Made by a program: the position numbers and the translations under genes. The notes beneath the pieces are model-generated. The model was given only the letters and a program-made list of their open reading frames with translations, ran no database searches and was not told where the DNA came from. 64,000 nt of DNA from Orobanche coerulescens (taxonomy: Eukaryota > Streptophyta > Magnoliopsida > Lamiales > Orobanchaceae): assembly GCA_033398695.1 (NCBI GenBank), contig CM065803.1, forward strand, positions 46,429,501-46,493,500, read 5' to 3'. How positions within the stretch are numbered: position 1 is the first letter of the stretch; every line of letters begins with the position of its first letter. This document shows, piece by piece, positions 36,068 through 47,820 of the stretch.

Positions 36068-39000
36068 CTACAATTGTCCACTTGGCTCTCGGTGTTGCCT
36101 GACTTTATAGGCGACCCACTTATCATCGCTAAATGGCAAAATGGACGCGCGTTCAGGCTTTGGCAAGCCTGATTTGCGTGGATAGACCAAAATCTTCGAA
36201 CCAAAGGAGGGCTGTTCTTCAACTGGTTGTACATCAAGGGGTTGAGGATGCGAAGTTGAGTCATCCGATAAAGAATTACTATGCGATTCACCTGGAAGAT
36301 GAGTATAGTATGCACACATGTTTTCAGCTGAAGATTTGGCTCTTTTTGGTTGTAGATGAGCTTCTGGATATAATTGATTTCAATGAGAAACAACTTATCA
36401 TTGAGATTTAGCTTAGCACCACACACACACACACAGACACAAACAAAAATAAAAATAAAAATAAAAATCTATAAATTACAAATACCCCTAGAGGTTTGCA
36501 TATTTATTACAAATTAGACCATAAATAGGGTACGATTTGTAGTCATCTCTATTAAATAAATACGCATTCATCCGTCCCGCTTGAAGAGTTCTTTTATTTC
36601 TTTTGTCCTAGTAGAAGAGTCCACTTTCAGAATAAAACATTAATATCTAATTAAAATTTATATATTATTTCTTAAATTAGTGTTTTTTTGTTACAAGTAA
36701 GAAGAGTTGCTTACTGGATAAATTTTTTAAAAAATAAGTGAGAATATATGGTTTAAAAAAAGATGTACTTCTGTTAAAATAACTAACAATAAAGAGTTGT
36801 ACATTCACGAAAATGGACTCTTCAAGTGGGCCAGGGTGGGTATGGTTTATTGGATTAGAAGAAGCATAAAAGCAAAGCATTGGAAGAGAGGCGCTGGAAC
36901 TTCATAAGTGAGCAAGTGGCCTTCCAAATAGGAAAAGGAAAGAAAGAAGCAGAGTATACTACTTGTACAACTGATATCTTCTAATTAACCACATCAGCAA
37001 ATAGAACTCATAATTACTTGCAGATATGGAACTTTATCAAGCAAAAATATCATGTCAAAAAAAAATATAGATATGATTTTGCAAAAACTCACCTTCAACT
37101 GTTGAATCTCGATGCTTTTTAATAATTTCACTCGGCTGAATATTCTGTGAGACACTATCAGCAACATCACATTCACTGACGGATGAGATACTCGAGTATT
37201 CTGTAGAGGGAAGACCTGCAAAAAAAAAAAAAAAAAAGTAAAAGTAGATTTATGGCATGAGCCAACTTGTCTTGTACTAAAGGAATGCACTAGAAACCCA
37301 AATCACATGGACCCTTGTACCAAACACACCAACTTCCTGCTGTGATGGCGGTAACCCCCCCCCCCCCCCCCCCCCCATGCTTAAGCTAATTGTGTTGTAA
37401 TGCCATGAACAAATCACGTTGAGTAAATGGATAATTGCAAAAACTACGCTTGGAGAGACGACTGACCTAATTAGAAAACCCCAATTAACCTTTTATATAT
37501 TACAAGCACAACCTTGATCGAGTAGTTGTAAAATAAAAATAGTAGGGGTTTTATTTGACTAAACCTAAAGGGAACATTCATAACCTCAGAATACTTAAAT
37601 AAAAAAGAGACTCAACAAGCTCCATTCCCCCATGAACTTTTAGTTTCTTACTCTCCATAAGAGCACAGTAAGCAGCTTTAGCAGCATTCATCTCAGCCTG
37701 CTTCTTGGTTTTGGCTTCTGCCCCTCGATATTCACGACCTCCGAGCTCCACAATAGACGAAAATAAAGGCCTACGAGACAGATCCGATTTGACTGTGGCA
37801 TATGATGGAGAGAGAAGACCCCTTTTCTGGGCAAGATCTTGAAGCAAACTTTTGTATAAACCCCCATCCTATGTGACATTTTCGAATTTATATGTATGTT
37901 TGTCAGCCACACAAAAACAATCACAATAACATCACATTCGTGTTCTTTAAAATGCTAACCTCTTGAATTACATCGACTGATAACATCTGACAAGCAACTT
38001 TAGCAACTGCTTGTTCAGCCTCTTTCATTGTGGGAAAAAATTCCCGAGTCTCGTATGATTTTCCATCAAGAGAAACACTTGACTTGAAGCGGCGTGCATG
38101 AGGAGGGCCTTCAGCCTCGGTAGTATACTTGGGTAGACCAAAGTTTTTCCTTTGAGCAAATTGCTGCAGCTGGTTCTTATACATATGCAAGGTATCTGTC
38201 GAGAAAATAGAGAGCAGTGGATAAAACGGTGTCCATAAAAGCATCTGCCCTTCTATGGAAGCTCTGATTAAAACTGGTATGAAACTGTTGCGTACCATAT
38301 GCATCTAGTGATTTATACATACCAAACACATTTATAGCCTTCGCAATCATATATCCGGAAAAGGAAGGATTATGTTGTACCATTGTGATTTAGACATATA
38401 TTTAAATCTTGCTACCGAAGCCTAACAGACCCACAATTTCCAATTGATATATGAAGTTTCGGCCAGGATTATCTTTCTTATGTGTTAATGTTGTACAGGT
38501 CGACTGTTTCCAAGTTCCTTAACCATATTGGTGAGAAAAGGTTGCACGACTCCAGATATGATTTAATGAACTCCAGAAATTAGGTAGTTTGGTTGTTCTC
38601 TGAATAAGATGATCAAAATACAACACAATAGTAAAAATCTTCTGTACCTTTATGCTGCTCATGATGGGAACCTACTGCTATCCTGTAAACCATAGAAGTC
38701 TGTGTAGTATCTTTACAGTTCTGCAGCGGTACCTCTCCGTTGGCAGGTTTCATATTAGCTTTCTTTGTTGCCAAAAGTCCTGCACAGAAATCAATTAAGT
38801 TTTCAACACCCTCTCTTGATTACTTTCACATTCATATCAATTTCTTTCATATTCCAACCTTCCATTTCTCTACATTTAAAAGAAAAAATGCTACGTATTG
38901 AATTACTGCCAAATATGGCAGTAACTATAGAAAATTGTGATGGAATAGGCTGTGCCGGCTGTGACACTACAATCACAAAACCAATGTATCACACAAGTTA

Positions 39001-39649
39001 CCAACAAGACATGTCAACAAACAGTTCACCAACATTTTTTACATAAACAAAAAAAAAAACTTCAATAATTTCAGGCAAGTTACTCCTCAGCACTTGAATT
39101 GGGAGGGGAAAAAGTACCACTACATCAGACGACAGTATTTAAAAATCAAACCGATTAGTTAACACTAAGGACCGAATGCAAGCATACATTTAAGTACCAC
39201 AAAAATAAAATAATAAATAAATTACCAGGAGGAGGCATTGGAAGAGATGAAGGGAGTGGAGAAAGAGGAAGTAACGGAGGGGCTTTGACAACCGGCTGCA
39301 CTTCAGGCTGCAGAACAACCGGAGGAACTGCAGGGGGTGGAACGGGAACATCAGACGAAACCCCTTGCGACTGAGAATTAGCAGCTGCCGGAGCAGAGGC
39401 AGTCACCAACGGGTGGTGGACTTGCAGCGTCGGAGGAGGAGCATTGAAGTGATCGAACGCAATTCGAGCGGCGGTGTTCTGGGCATCCTTCGAGGACTTG
39501 CACTGCGCTTCAGTCCCGAACACCTGACCGTGTACAGTAACAGCGGCCGTGAAGCGGGGCATGTGATCGGGTCCATCTTTGACGGTAGTGTACTCCGGCA
39601 ACTCCCAGCTCCGCCGCTGGCAGAGCTCCTGCAATTTGGACTTGTACAT
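36068..39649 (-). CDS. dsRNA-binding protein with three dsRBDs (plant DRB family)
   Basis: Six exons on the minus strand: 39649-39226, 38779-38648, 38195-37960, 37868-37595, 37215-37093 and 36363-36068. They join in frame to about 494 aa. The exon 4 donor at 37595 is the least certain border. dsRBD1 covers residues 1-69 (MYKSKLQELCQRRSW, YTTVKDGPDHMPRF). dsRBD2 covers about 190-258 (MYKNQLQQFAQRKNF, EGPPHARRF) and dsRBD3 about 267-336 (LYKSLLQDLAQKRG, KKQAEMNAAKAAYCAL). A Pro-rich linker follows dsRBD1, and a PKRAKS motif near 402 may direct nuclear import. DRB proteins assist Dicer-like enzymes in small-RNA processing. The number of dsRBDs is higher than the usual two, and the subfamily cannot be fixed here. 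No frame defect is seen. Confidence 0.87.
37355..37376. repeat. 22-base C homopolymer in DRB intron 4
   Basis: An uninterrupted run of 22 C lies between exons 5 and 4 of the DRB gene. G/C runs this long are rare in plant DNA and prone to assembly and sequencing error. The surrounding bases are ordinary intron sequence. Confidence 0.9.
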
Positions 39650-39988
39650 TCTATTTCTTCTTTTTTCTTTTTTTTTTCTTTTTTACGAGAGAATTGAGGG
39701 TGGGAGTCGGGGTTCTTGGTAAATACTACTACTTTGGTACTAGTAAATGGTAGAAAAGGGGATTTTGCGGGTGACGTTAGAGAACAGAATGTATAAAAGA
39801 TTACCATACTTGGTTATATTTGTTTATTTATGCTTTTTTTTTTTTTTCCCCTTTTGACGAGAGCGGAACGAAACACCAGAGGACAAAACTATGGGTTTAT
39901 ATTAGTACTGGGACGGGATTTTTGTCCGAAAAATCGAGTTATGTAAGGAATGGAATCGAAAAAATTAGTTCAATTCGATTTTTTTTAT

Positions 39989-40408
39989 TACCGGGGTTTC
40001 AGTCCTCGAGATAACAGATCCGACCTCACAAAACTACTATCAGTTAAATCGCGAAATGTGTATCCGACTCACAGGTTCTTAAATATCCTTAATTACCGCG
40101 CAGAAGGAGTCGTCCACCAAGTGATTGCTGCATGCTGGACCCCTCAAATCCAACCGCAGGGTCCCACCGAGATCTGGCCTCTCACACTGTCGCTTGAAGC
40201 CCTCAATATTTAATTGTTCCACCAGCGTACTCCGGAGGATTCCACCAGCGTACCCCGGAAGGCAAGGGTTTCTTCTTTAATTATAGATTAAAAAGTCATA
40301 AACCCTTGAAAATTCTTGTCCTCGGAGTGACTCGAACCCGAGGGACTCGAACCCGGGTCTCCCACTTGAAGTGGAAGACTCGTGGCCGATGAACCAAGGT
40401 CACTGGTT
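39989..40408 (-). mobile_element. tRNA-derived SINE, minus strand
   Basis: A 17-base target duplication, AATTCGATTT(T/C)TTTTAT, flanks it at 39972-39988 and 40409-40425 with one mismatch. Read on the minus strand, the head holds an A-box-like TGGTTCATCGG and, about 43 bases later, an exact B box GGTTCGAGTCC. Together they form an RNA polymerase III promoter. The B box region is duplicated (a second GGTTCGAGTC 16 bases on). The 3' end runs into an A-rich tract at the left duplication. It has no coding sequence and depends on LINE enzymes for movement. Confidence 0.8.
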
Positions 40409-40802
40409 AATTCGATTTCTTTTATACTAATTGATTCTGGCCAGGGTCGGTCCAACAGTTTTGGATGCCCTGGGCGGGGAGCAAAAATATGCCCCTAATC
40501 CAATGAACAAATAACACATAAATATTTAAGTGATTTGGAACCTAGTCAAGCTAGGCGGCACATCCCCACATCGATTCTTATTGAAAAAGAAAGCTAGGCG
40601 GCTCATCCCAACAATTTTCTAGTTCTTGTGGACACATATGATGTAAGCCATAAGATTTCCATGGTGTTCTTTCTGTCATTTAATGCCATGGACCATGATT
40701 ACATGCTTGCATGTTTATTTGTTTGATTTTTGCATAATATTCTAAATATTTAATCTATCAAGTTATTTCCATATATATGATCAGGTGACGAGGAGTGGTG
40801 TT

Positions 40803-41750
40803 TGTTGTTACCCAAAATATTATTCGGAAGGGATTGCTGAAATGGATGAGTAACAAACAAATGCGAGAGCACGTCCGTGGGGAAGTAAATAACACAAGAT
40901 TTGCCGGGGTTGTTAGTCCCGGGCTTGAATGCTCTCGTGATATATTATTAATACGAATACTTGGGGGTACAAATATTAATGTTAGAGTACAATTACAATG
41001 AGTGTAAGGACCCTAGTTATCTAGCTCTTGAGTGTTGATGATAGCCGGAAGAACCAGAGTTAATGCTCTGTGAGTTCTTGTTACAATGATGGAGCGTTGT
41101 GTCAATCACGAGAAATCGATTGTCTCTCACTGTGTGAATTAGCTGAACTCTCGTATGAAAATCACTGTTCGTCCACCTCTTTCCAGTTGCTGGAGGTTTC
41201 CTATTTATAGAAGTCGAGGTAGCTGGGCGATTGCCTCTACTGTATTATAATAAGCGGGCGATCGTCTTTAGCACATGGGTTGGCCTCCTTAAAGTCCGCA
41301 GCAGCAGCTGGCAACCGGATGTGCGAACCAATGAGAAGACAACACGCGTCCTAAGTCGCTGTCTTGGGAGGTCCCACCTAGGACTTTCGGCGGGTCTGTC
41401 GGTAGGTGAGGCAGTCCTTGTCGTTGACAGTTGTTGATGGGCTGGAGTCAAAGATCCTTAATCTGCGGCGTCATTCGCGGATCTGCATGTGGGTCTTCGC
41501 TCCGAGATCCGGTCATCGTAGAAATGACGGATGATGGCCTTATACGTGGCATAGGACGGTCGTCCTTGGTCGGGCACCAAAGTCGATCGCTAGGTGCCAA
41601 GAGGCGATCGCCCTGGACCTCGATCGCTCGGTACCTGATCTCGGTCAGGACTCTTAGCTTGGCAAGTCTGCCTTGGATTATTTGATGCTGTCTTTGATCG
41701 CTCGACTTTTACGCCGATCGCCGTCGAGGCGTATAAATCGCCGCACAACA
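40803..41750 (-). repeat. 3' LTR of the gag-only Tat-type element
   Basis: It is 948 bases and matches 47821-48767 closely, with scattered single-base differences. It is unusually rich in CGATCG/GCGATCGC words. The high LTR identity points to a fairly recent insertion. Confidence 0.93.
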
Positions 41751-41929
41751 ATTGCTCCTAGCTCGCTCCGATGTTGGAGACGTGGGGTGAAGTGGTTCTA
41801 CTCGCGATCGCTTAACTTAGACGAGCGACTCAGCATTTTACGGAACAGACGATCGTCTCTCGAACGAACCGATTTTGAATTTGGACGACCTGGTCGATCG
41901 CTGAAATGAGCGGGAAATGACAGCGGTTG

Positions 41930-42277
41930 TGGAAACGTCACTGGGGCACGTGTCGGGCTCCTGTTGGGGGAGTCCGACGGTTTTTTCAGGCTGTCCTTTG
42001 GCGTGCCCTCGAAAAGACGCGCACGTGGGATTCGAGGACAGCATTAAACGCGGCCTATCTGACGGTTGCACTTCGATCCTTGGGACTCCGCTTATTGCTC
42101 AGAAGCCCCCGCTCCTGCCTATAAAAAGGATTGGGGTTACAAGGTTAAAAACCCTATGCATTTCTGCCTGAGAAGAAGACATAGCCGATTTCTCTCGAAG
42201 CTCTGTGTGACGACCGTCGTTCGACTCAGACCTTAGGTAAGAACAAAAAACTCCTTCTCTCTCCTTTCTCTTTGAAT
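41930..42277 (+). promoter_or_regulatory. Probable promoter of the antisense ORF
   Basis: Two CACGTG G-boxes lie at 41947-41952 and 42022-42027. A TATAAAA box at 42120-42126 is 158 bases before the ATG at 42278. A CT-rich leader follows. All lie inside the element but outside the LTR, so this is a promoter distinct from the LTR promoter and facing the other way. This is inferred from motif order and spacing; no transcript evidence is available here. Confidence 0.6.
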
Positions 42278-44901
42278 ATGTCCGGAGGAAGACCAGATGT
42301 GTACGAGTCGGGTAGCACTTCCGCCGCCGGGGCTTTGACCGCCCGGGATGAACCTTCTGCGGAATTTCATGTGGACACCGCCGTCGAGACAATCGGTGCC
42401 GGGATTGAGCCCGCGGAGATCGAAGAAATTTTTAATGAGGCTGATGCGGCCAAAACGGTGGAGGCCGATCGGATCTGTTCACTGAAACGGGAGGAGGCGG
42501 ATGCGACGGCGCACAGGGAGCGGGACAGCGCGTTCGGCAAAGCCTTCACGAATTTTGCCGAACTCATGGAGAGATTGGCCGGCCCACTCCCCAAATTTAA
42601 CTTTAATGAATATTCGATCGCCCATCCTTATGAACCTGTAAGGAGGACGTTGTTCCGGGCTACTCGCCGCTCTCCGTGGACCCTTGGCCAGGGAGCTCGG
42701 CGACCAGGAAGGATCTGGACCGTTGGAGGGCGAGGTTCCATGTTCCTTCTGATGTCAGCCTCCACGTGCTTGCCGAGAACGAGCGAGCCGATCAACCTCC
42801 CGAGGGCTTTATCGCCGTCAATGAGGCGATAATGGAGGCTGGACTGCGATTCCCGCTGCCGTTCGCTGTCTCCTATTTGCTGACCGCCTGGAAAGTGGCA
42901 CCGCTTCAATTGACGCTGAACGCCTGGCTGCAGATCATCTGCACCCTTACTCTGTTTGGTGGCCATCAGTTGTATCGTCTTCCTTCGCCATTGGAGATGA
43001 ACCATCTCTTCAAACTGACGGTTCAAAAAGGTTCTGTCGGTGGCTACCATATCCATGGTCGCTCAGGTCGGGTGATTCTTGGAGTCCCGAATAATGTAAG
43101 GGGTGATCCGTCAAAGTGGTTCTGGGTCAGCGGTGCTTGGAAGTCGGCAACGAGCGACAACCCGACCAAGGAGTTGGATATTCCCACCGGCTTTCGGGAG
43201 AGGAGTCCGAGTAAGGATTTAGACTCTACCATTGTTCGGATACATTCTGAACTGATCTGATTTTGGCCTTCTTTTTGCAGGTGTCATTGTTCCGGCGGCT
43301 GGCGACCTCGCTTTTGATTTTTCGATCGTCTGGGAGAAGATACAGAGTCTTCCTGACGACCATATAGACGCCCACCAAATTAACAACGAAGCCTGCTAGT
43401 TGGCTGCTCGGCTATTTCTCTACCCTCGCCATCTAAAGGTTCCAGGTACGGACTTTTGCGATCTTTCTTGACATGTCGATCGCCTTGACCGAGGAGGATT
43501 ACTAACTTTGCCGATTGTTTTCTTTTGCAGAAATTCGTTTCCCTTATTTCCCAGAGCCTCCTGCTGCGATTGCCATGTCAAATCTGGGGGTCATGAACCG
43601 TCTTCACCAAGGGAAAAAGGTGAGCCGAGCTCCTTCTGCTCCGCCGCGACCGACCCCGGAGGCAAGACCTCTCCAGGAGCCTGTCGTCGAAGGGCGGGAG
43701 CCTCGGGAGGAGGAGAAACTTCGGCTTATCCGTAAGAAATGGAGGACTGTGGAGCCCTCGACCCCTGTTACTGCAGACGAGCCGCTGATCTATGTGCCTC
43801 CGATTTCCGCAATTTCTCCAGTGGAGGGGTCCACACCATCTTCGGCTTTTCTTCAGTTCATGGCGACTGCTGAGGCCGAGACTTCGCGTGGCAGGCCGTT
43901 CTTCGGCCGTGACCCAGAGAAGGTCGAGAGGTAAGCCTGGTCGTTTTGCCAAGTTATGAAACTTGTGTAGGAAACACACTTAACTCTTTTGTCATTTGTG
44001 CAGGGTCCGCCATTCCGACCCGAATTGCTCGTCAATGGTGTTGGACTATCTGTCGAGCAAAGCTCCTCGCGAGGTCAACGATATCCCTTCCTACGTTGCT
44101 CGGGCTACCGCTTCCCTCCCAAAGGCCTGGACGACCGATCTGGATGCGATCGCGCGCCGGCGATCTGCTGACGCGATGCAGGCTACTTTCGCGTTGGCCC
44201 TTCAGACGGCGATGATGGCAGCTCAAGCCGTGAGGGACTACGAGGGGCGGCCATCCACTACCCGTCTCCATGCGGACCTTGAAACCGCACGGAGACAAAA
44301 CATTGAGTTTGCCGACCGGCTCGCGGCCATGGAGAAGAGCTCCACGGAGGCGGCTAAGCAGGCGAAGCAGGATGTTGACCGGGCGCGGGCGGCGACTGAT
44401 CGGATGCGGGACTAGATGACGGAAGCCCGAAGGTCGCACGCGGCCGCGCAGAAGGAGGCCGACCAGTTGAAGGTGATCGTCGCCCGAGTGACTAGCGAGC
44501 TGGCGTCCTCGAAGGAAGAGGTGGCCGCCAAAACTGCCGAGCTCGAGGGCGTGAGCCAAACGGTTGTGGAGTTGAAGGAAAAGTTGAAGGCGACTGAGGC
44601 GGATCCCTTCGTTAACGTGGAGTACGTCAGCGAATTCGCTTACTATATGGCTTATGCTGACACAATCCACGCCGCTAAGAAGGGAGGGCTCGAGGTCGGC
44701 CCTTTGGCTGAAAATTTCAAAGCCTATGCGCTGGAGCATCCTCTGCAGCCTGACTTCACCGTGCCGATCCTCGACCTTTATGTGGATCTTGGGATCGACT
44801 TGAGCTGGTACCCGTTGCCGGACAACCTTGTCCATCCGGGTGCCCCGGAGGATGGGGGTTCAGAGCCTGCTGCTGGCGATGGAACGGGCGCCGATCCTTG
44901 A
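42278..44901 (+). pseudogene. Antisense ORF of the Tat-type element ('putative gypsy type transposon' domain), damaged
   Basis: Exons 42278-43210, 43281-43445, 43531-43931 and 44004-44901 have good GT-AG borders and matching phases. An acidic N-terminal part is followed by a region resembling PF04195 (HVPSDVSLHVL, EAGLRFPLPFAVSYLL, QLTLNAWLQIICTL). A Pro-rich linker follows, then a long Ala/Glu/Lys coiled coil (about 44250-44600), and a C-terminal part (YMAYADTIHAAKKGGLEVG). Such ORFs are known on the antisense strand of Tat-lineage elements; their role is not established. Damage is light: a frameshift (or unmodelled intron) near 42640, a TAG near 43398 and a TAG at 44413-44415. The long minus-strand frame at 44032-44835 is its shadow. 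Confidence 0.75.
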
Positions 44902-45429
44902 ACTTTTCTACTTTTTACTTGTAATTTTTTGTAGCTTTCATTGTACTTTTGCATTCGGGCGACCGTGTTTGTACTTTTGTATTCCAAGTGATGAAATAAA
45001 TGTTTGCTTCTCTGATTTCTTGCTTGCATGATTTTATACAAGTGTTTAAGGAACGATCGTTGTGTGTACAGCTCCAAGTGAATTGATAAACTCATATTGA
45101 TAACTTTAGAACAAAGTCGATCGCTGCATATACATCTGAACAATGCCGATCGTCGTACGTGTATTTGAGTAGAGACGATCGCGATATACATAGCTCCACC
45201 CTTCCCCCTTGTTTTTGTTTACTTAGTGAAAGTAAGGGGACGAAAATAAATTGTCTAGTGAGCGGTCTTCAATTTTGCAGATTCCTCGAGAAAGGCCGAC
45301 CATCACGGCCTAGAGGAACCGTGCACAATCGTAGAGTTCGATGGAACCGACCTCCACGACCATGTCTTGTGCGTAAGCGACATTCCGTCAGATGGCCAAC
45401 TTCTCGCGAATCACTTAATTGTGAGGGTC

Positions 45430-45905
45430 CTCCGTAGGCTGCGCCCGCCTCGTATTTAAACGAAGGGCGGGCGATCTTGGTCTGGAGGAGTCCTTGCATG
45501 GGGCGTCGTCGGATTAATCGACTCCATGACCACGGCTTGTTAGCACTTTTCTACCTCGGACCGTCATGTTAGATGGCGATCCTCGACGGTATATGTTGTG
45601 ACGGGGGGAGGGACGTGTCGCTTTGTCCGTATAAACCATCTTAGGTGATGGACCTTTGAGGGCGGACGAACATGTCCACAGATCTGTTTTGGAGGGCCCT
45701 TTGGATACGCCCGCCTCGTATTTAAACGAAGGGCGAGCGATCGCTGCCTGCATGGTCATAGAGATAGGTTCCATCGTCCTCCACAACTATGTCGGCACTT
45801 TTCTACCTCGGACCGTCATGTTAGATGGCGATCCTCGACGGTATACGTTGTGCTGGGGAGGAGATCGCCTGCCTAGGTCCATCATGTTAGATGACGAACT
45901 TTAGA
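45430..45905. repeat. Degenerate 250-bp duplication with GC-rich palindromes
   Basis: A block of about 60 bases beginning CTTTTCTACCTCGGACCGTC is present at about 45547 and again at 45797. The palindromic CGCCCGCCTCGTATTTAAACG stretch with its GGGCGGGCG partner occurs near 45447 and 45709. Each palindrome could fold into a GC stem with an AT loop. It fills the non-coding gap between gag and the antisense ORF. Confidence 0.75.
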
Positions 45906-46121
45906 GGGCGAGCGAGTCATCCTCTGTTTCGAGGCATTGCTCAGGCAGTAGCCTTTGGTTTGACGTGGTAGGAATCGGGGAAAGACTTCTGAAGTTCCCA
46001 CCTCTTGATTGAAGCATATAGATCTGGCCGCCGAGGTTGATCGGGGGGTCGACTCGTATGAATCTTTCGGCCTGTCGCATTCGACTCTGGCGACCGGTTT
46101 AGGAGATTGACGGGGCTCCGA

Positions 46122-47700
46122 CTAAGCCAATAAACTGTCCAGCTTGCCCTCCTCGAACAATCTCCAGAGTTGTCTGAGGAGGTCGCGGCATTGGTCGGTG
46201 CTGTGACCAGGACTCTTATGGTAAGCACAATATTTATTGTGGTCCAGATGACCATTGTCCCTTAACGCCTTGGGCTTGCTTAGCGGTTCGCACCCCTTGA
46301 TGGCGTAAAAAATATGAGCCAGAGTTCGGTTGAACTTGTGGAGGAGATGGGCTTCCACCTCCTCGAAGGCCTTGAAATCACCGGGTGGCTTGGTGACCGC
46401 CTTGTTGGATTTGTAGATCGCCGTATTTTGGATGGGAGGCGGCGTTTCCTCACTTAGGCGAAGGGTGAGGAGCCTTTGCCTGGCCAGAAAATCGGCAGCC
46501 TTGGCGCGGAAGATCGTGTAGGTCGGAGGAATGTTCTTCGTGAGGTGCCTAAACATGGGTGAATGACCATAGAATCACCCCAGGACCGAGTAGAGGGTGA
46601 TCTCGTCGCTTATGGGCTCGCTGGTGAGGACTATTTCATCCACCTGATCGATGTAATCTGCGTCGGACTCGTCTTCCCCCTGCCTGATTTTCATCATGCC
46701 ATGGGGGCCTTCTGGTCTGGCGACCTTAGCGGCGAAGTATGACGTTAAGTCACTCACCAGTTTCTCAAAGGAATTGATTGATCGCGGTGGCAGTGAGACG
46801 TACCACATATGGGCCAGTTCGCCCAACATTAACGGGAATATTCGGCACCTGGTCACATCTGATGCCCCACACCCGGTCATGTAGATACGGAACTTGCTCA
46901 AGTGGATCTCGGGGTCCGATATCCCCTCATACAAAGGTGTTTGAGGAGGAGCGATCCTTGTTGCACGGGGCAAGCTCGATGTGGACCGCGAGTGGCTCAC
47001 TCGGTCCGATGATCTTTCTACTGGCGCTTGCCCCAGTTTCCATGAGCGCTTTCATCTCGTCGAGCTGGCGTTGCATAGCGGCCATCATCGTGACTTGGCT
47101 GCTCGCGGCTAGGCGCTCGTAGCGGGAGCCGAGACGATCAAGTACTGATCCCCTGGCTCCGCTGTCGATGATGTCCTTGCCGCGCGGCTCGATTCTTCGG
47201 CGGGTGGGGGCCAAACGGCTGACCTTTTTTTGGTTGGGAGTTGGGTATGCCGAACTCCTGGTGATGGATTCGGATTCCGTCGTCTCGTGGTTGGGGCCAG
47301 AATGCCCCGGTCGCCATGATGGATCGCTTCCTAGGCGGTTGAAGATAGAACTGTCCCGCCTCGCGAGAGCCTTTTCTCGTGAATCGGGGCTTCCTGACGA
47401 TCGCTCGGCCAGTAACCCCTTGAGCTTCCGTTTGCCCGCGCGGCGGATGGCCGAGGGGGTTATAGCGGGCGCTGCGCATGCTCTCCGTTGCTCCCTTAGG
47501 ATGGCCATAACCTCCTCGATCTGTTCCGCGGTTTGGAATTGGTCGAGCGAGAGGCTGGGGCCGTCCCTCGGGGGCAGGATCGAGAGTCTCGCGTCGCCTC
47601 GGCTACCCTCTGCCGTAGGTTGGGGCTCGGATTGAGCCGGAATATGACGTCCGGCGGATCGGAGAGTGGCTCTCTTCGCTGTGGTGGCGGACGTCATTAT
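46122..47700 (-). pseudogene. gag of the Tat-type element, damaged
   Basis: The frame starts at an ATG near 47696 (MTSATTAKRATLRS) with a long basic, disordered N-terminal part. The Retrotrans_gag core begins near 46960 (TPLYEGISDPEIHLSKFR, GELAHMWYVSLPPRSI, ARPEGPHGMMKIRQGE). The C-terminus has a Cys-His knuckle of the CAYHKSPGHSTDQC form near 46230. A frameshift near 46960 and one in-frame stop near 46570 interrupt it. Gag builds the virus-like particle that packages element RNA. The region ends at 46122 with no protease after it. Confidence 0.82.
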
Positions 47701-47820
47701 TCTGAAGGTTTTTCTTTGAAGAACAGCGAGTGTTTCTTCAAGTATATGCCCCGGAGAACAGTGAGTGTTCTTCGAAACGGTCGGAATGAAAATGAAGGTC
47801 GGCCTCCTTCTAGCGCCAAT

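Noticed and set aside
40325..40405. tRNA gene on the minus strand (A-box and B-box words)
   Set aside because: No full cloverleaf can be drawn, the B box is duplicated, and a 17-base target duplication 420 bases apart shows it is the head of a SINE.
44032..44835. 267-codon minus-strand ORF
   Set aside because: It is the shadow of exon 4 of the antisense ORF in GC-rich DNA. The plus frame has splice sites, a coiled coil and family resemblance; this frame has none.
42272..44901. Host gene captured by the retrotransposon
   Set aside because: Its core resembles the PF04195 antisense ORF known from Tat-lineage elements, so it is more likely a regular part of the element.
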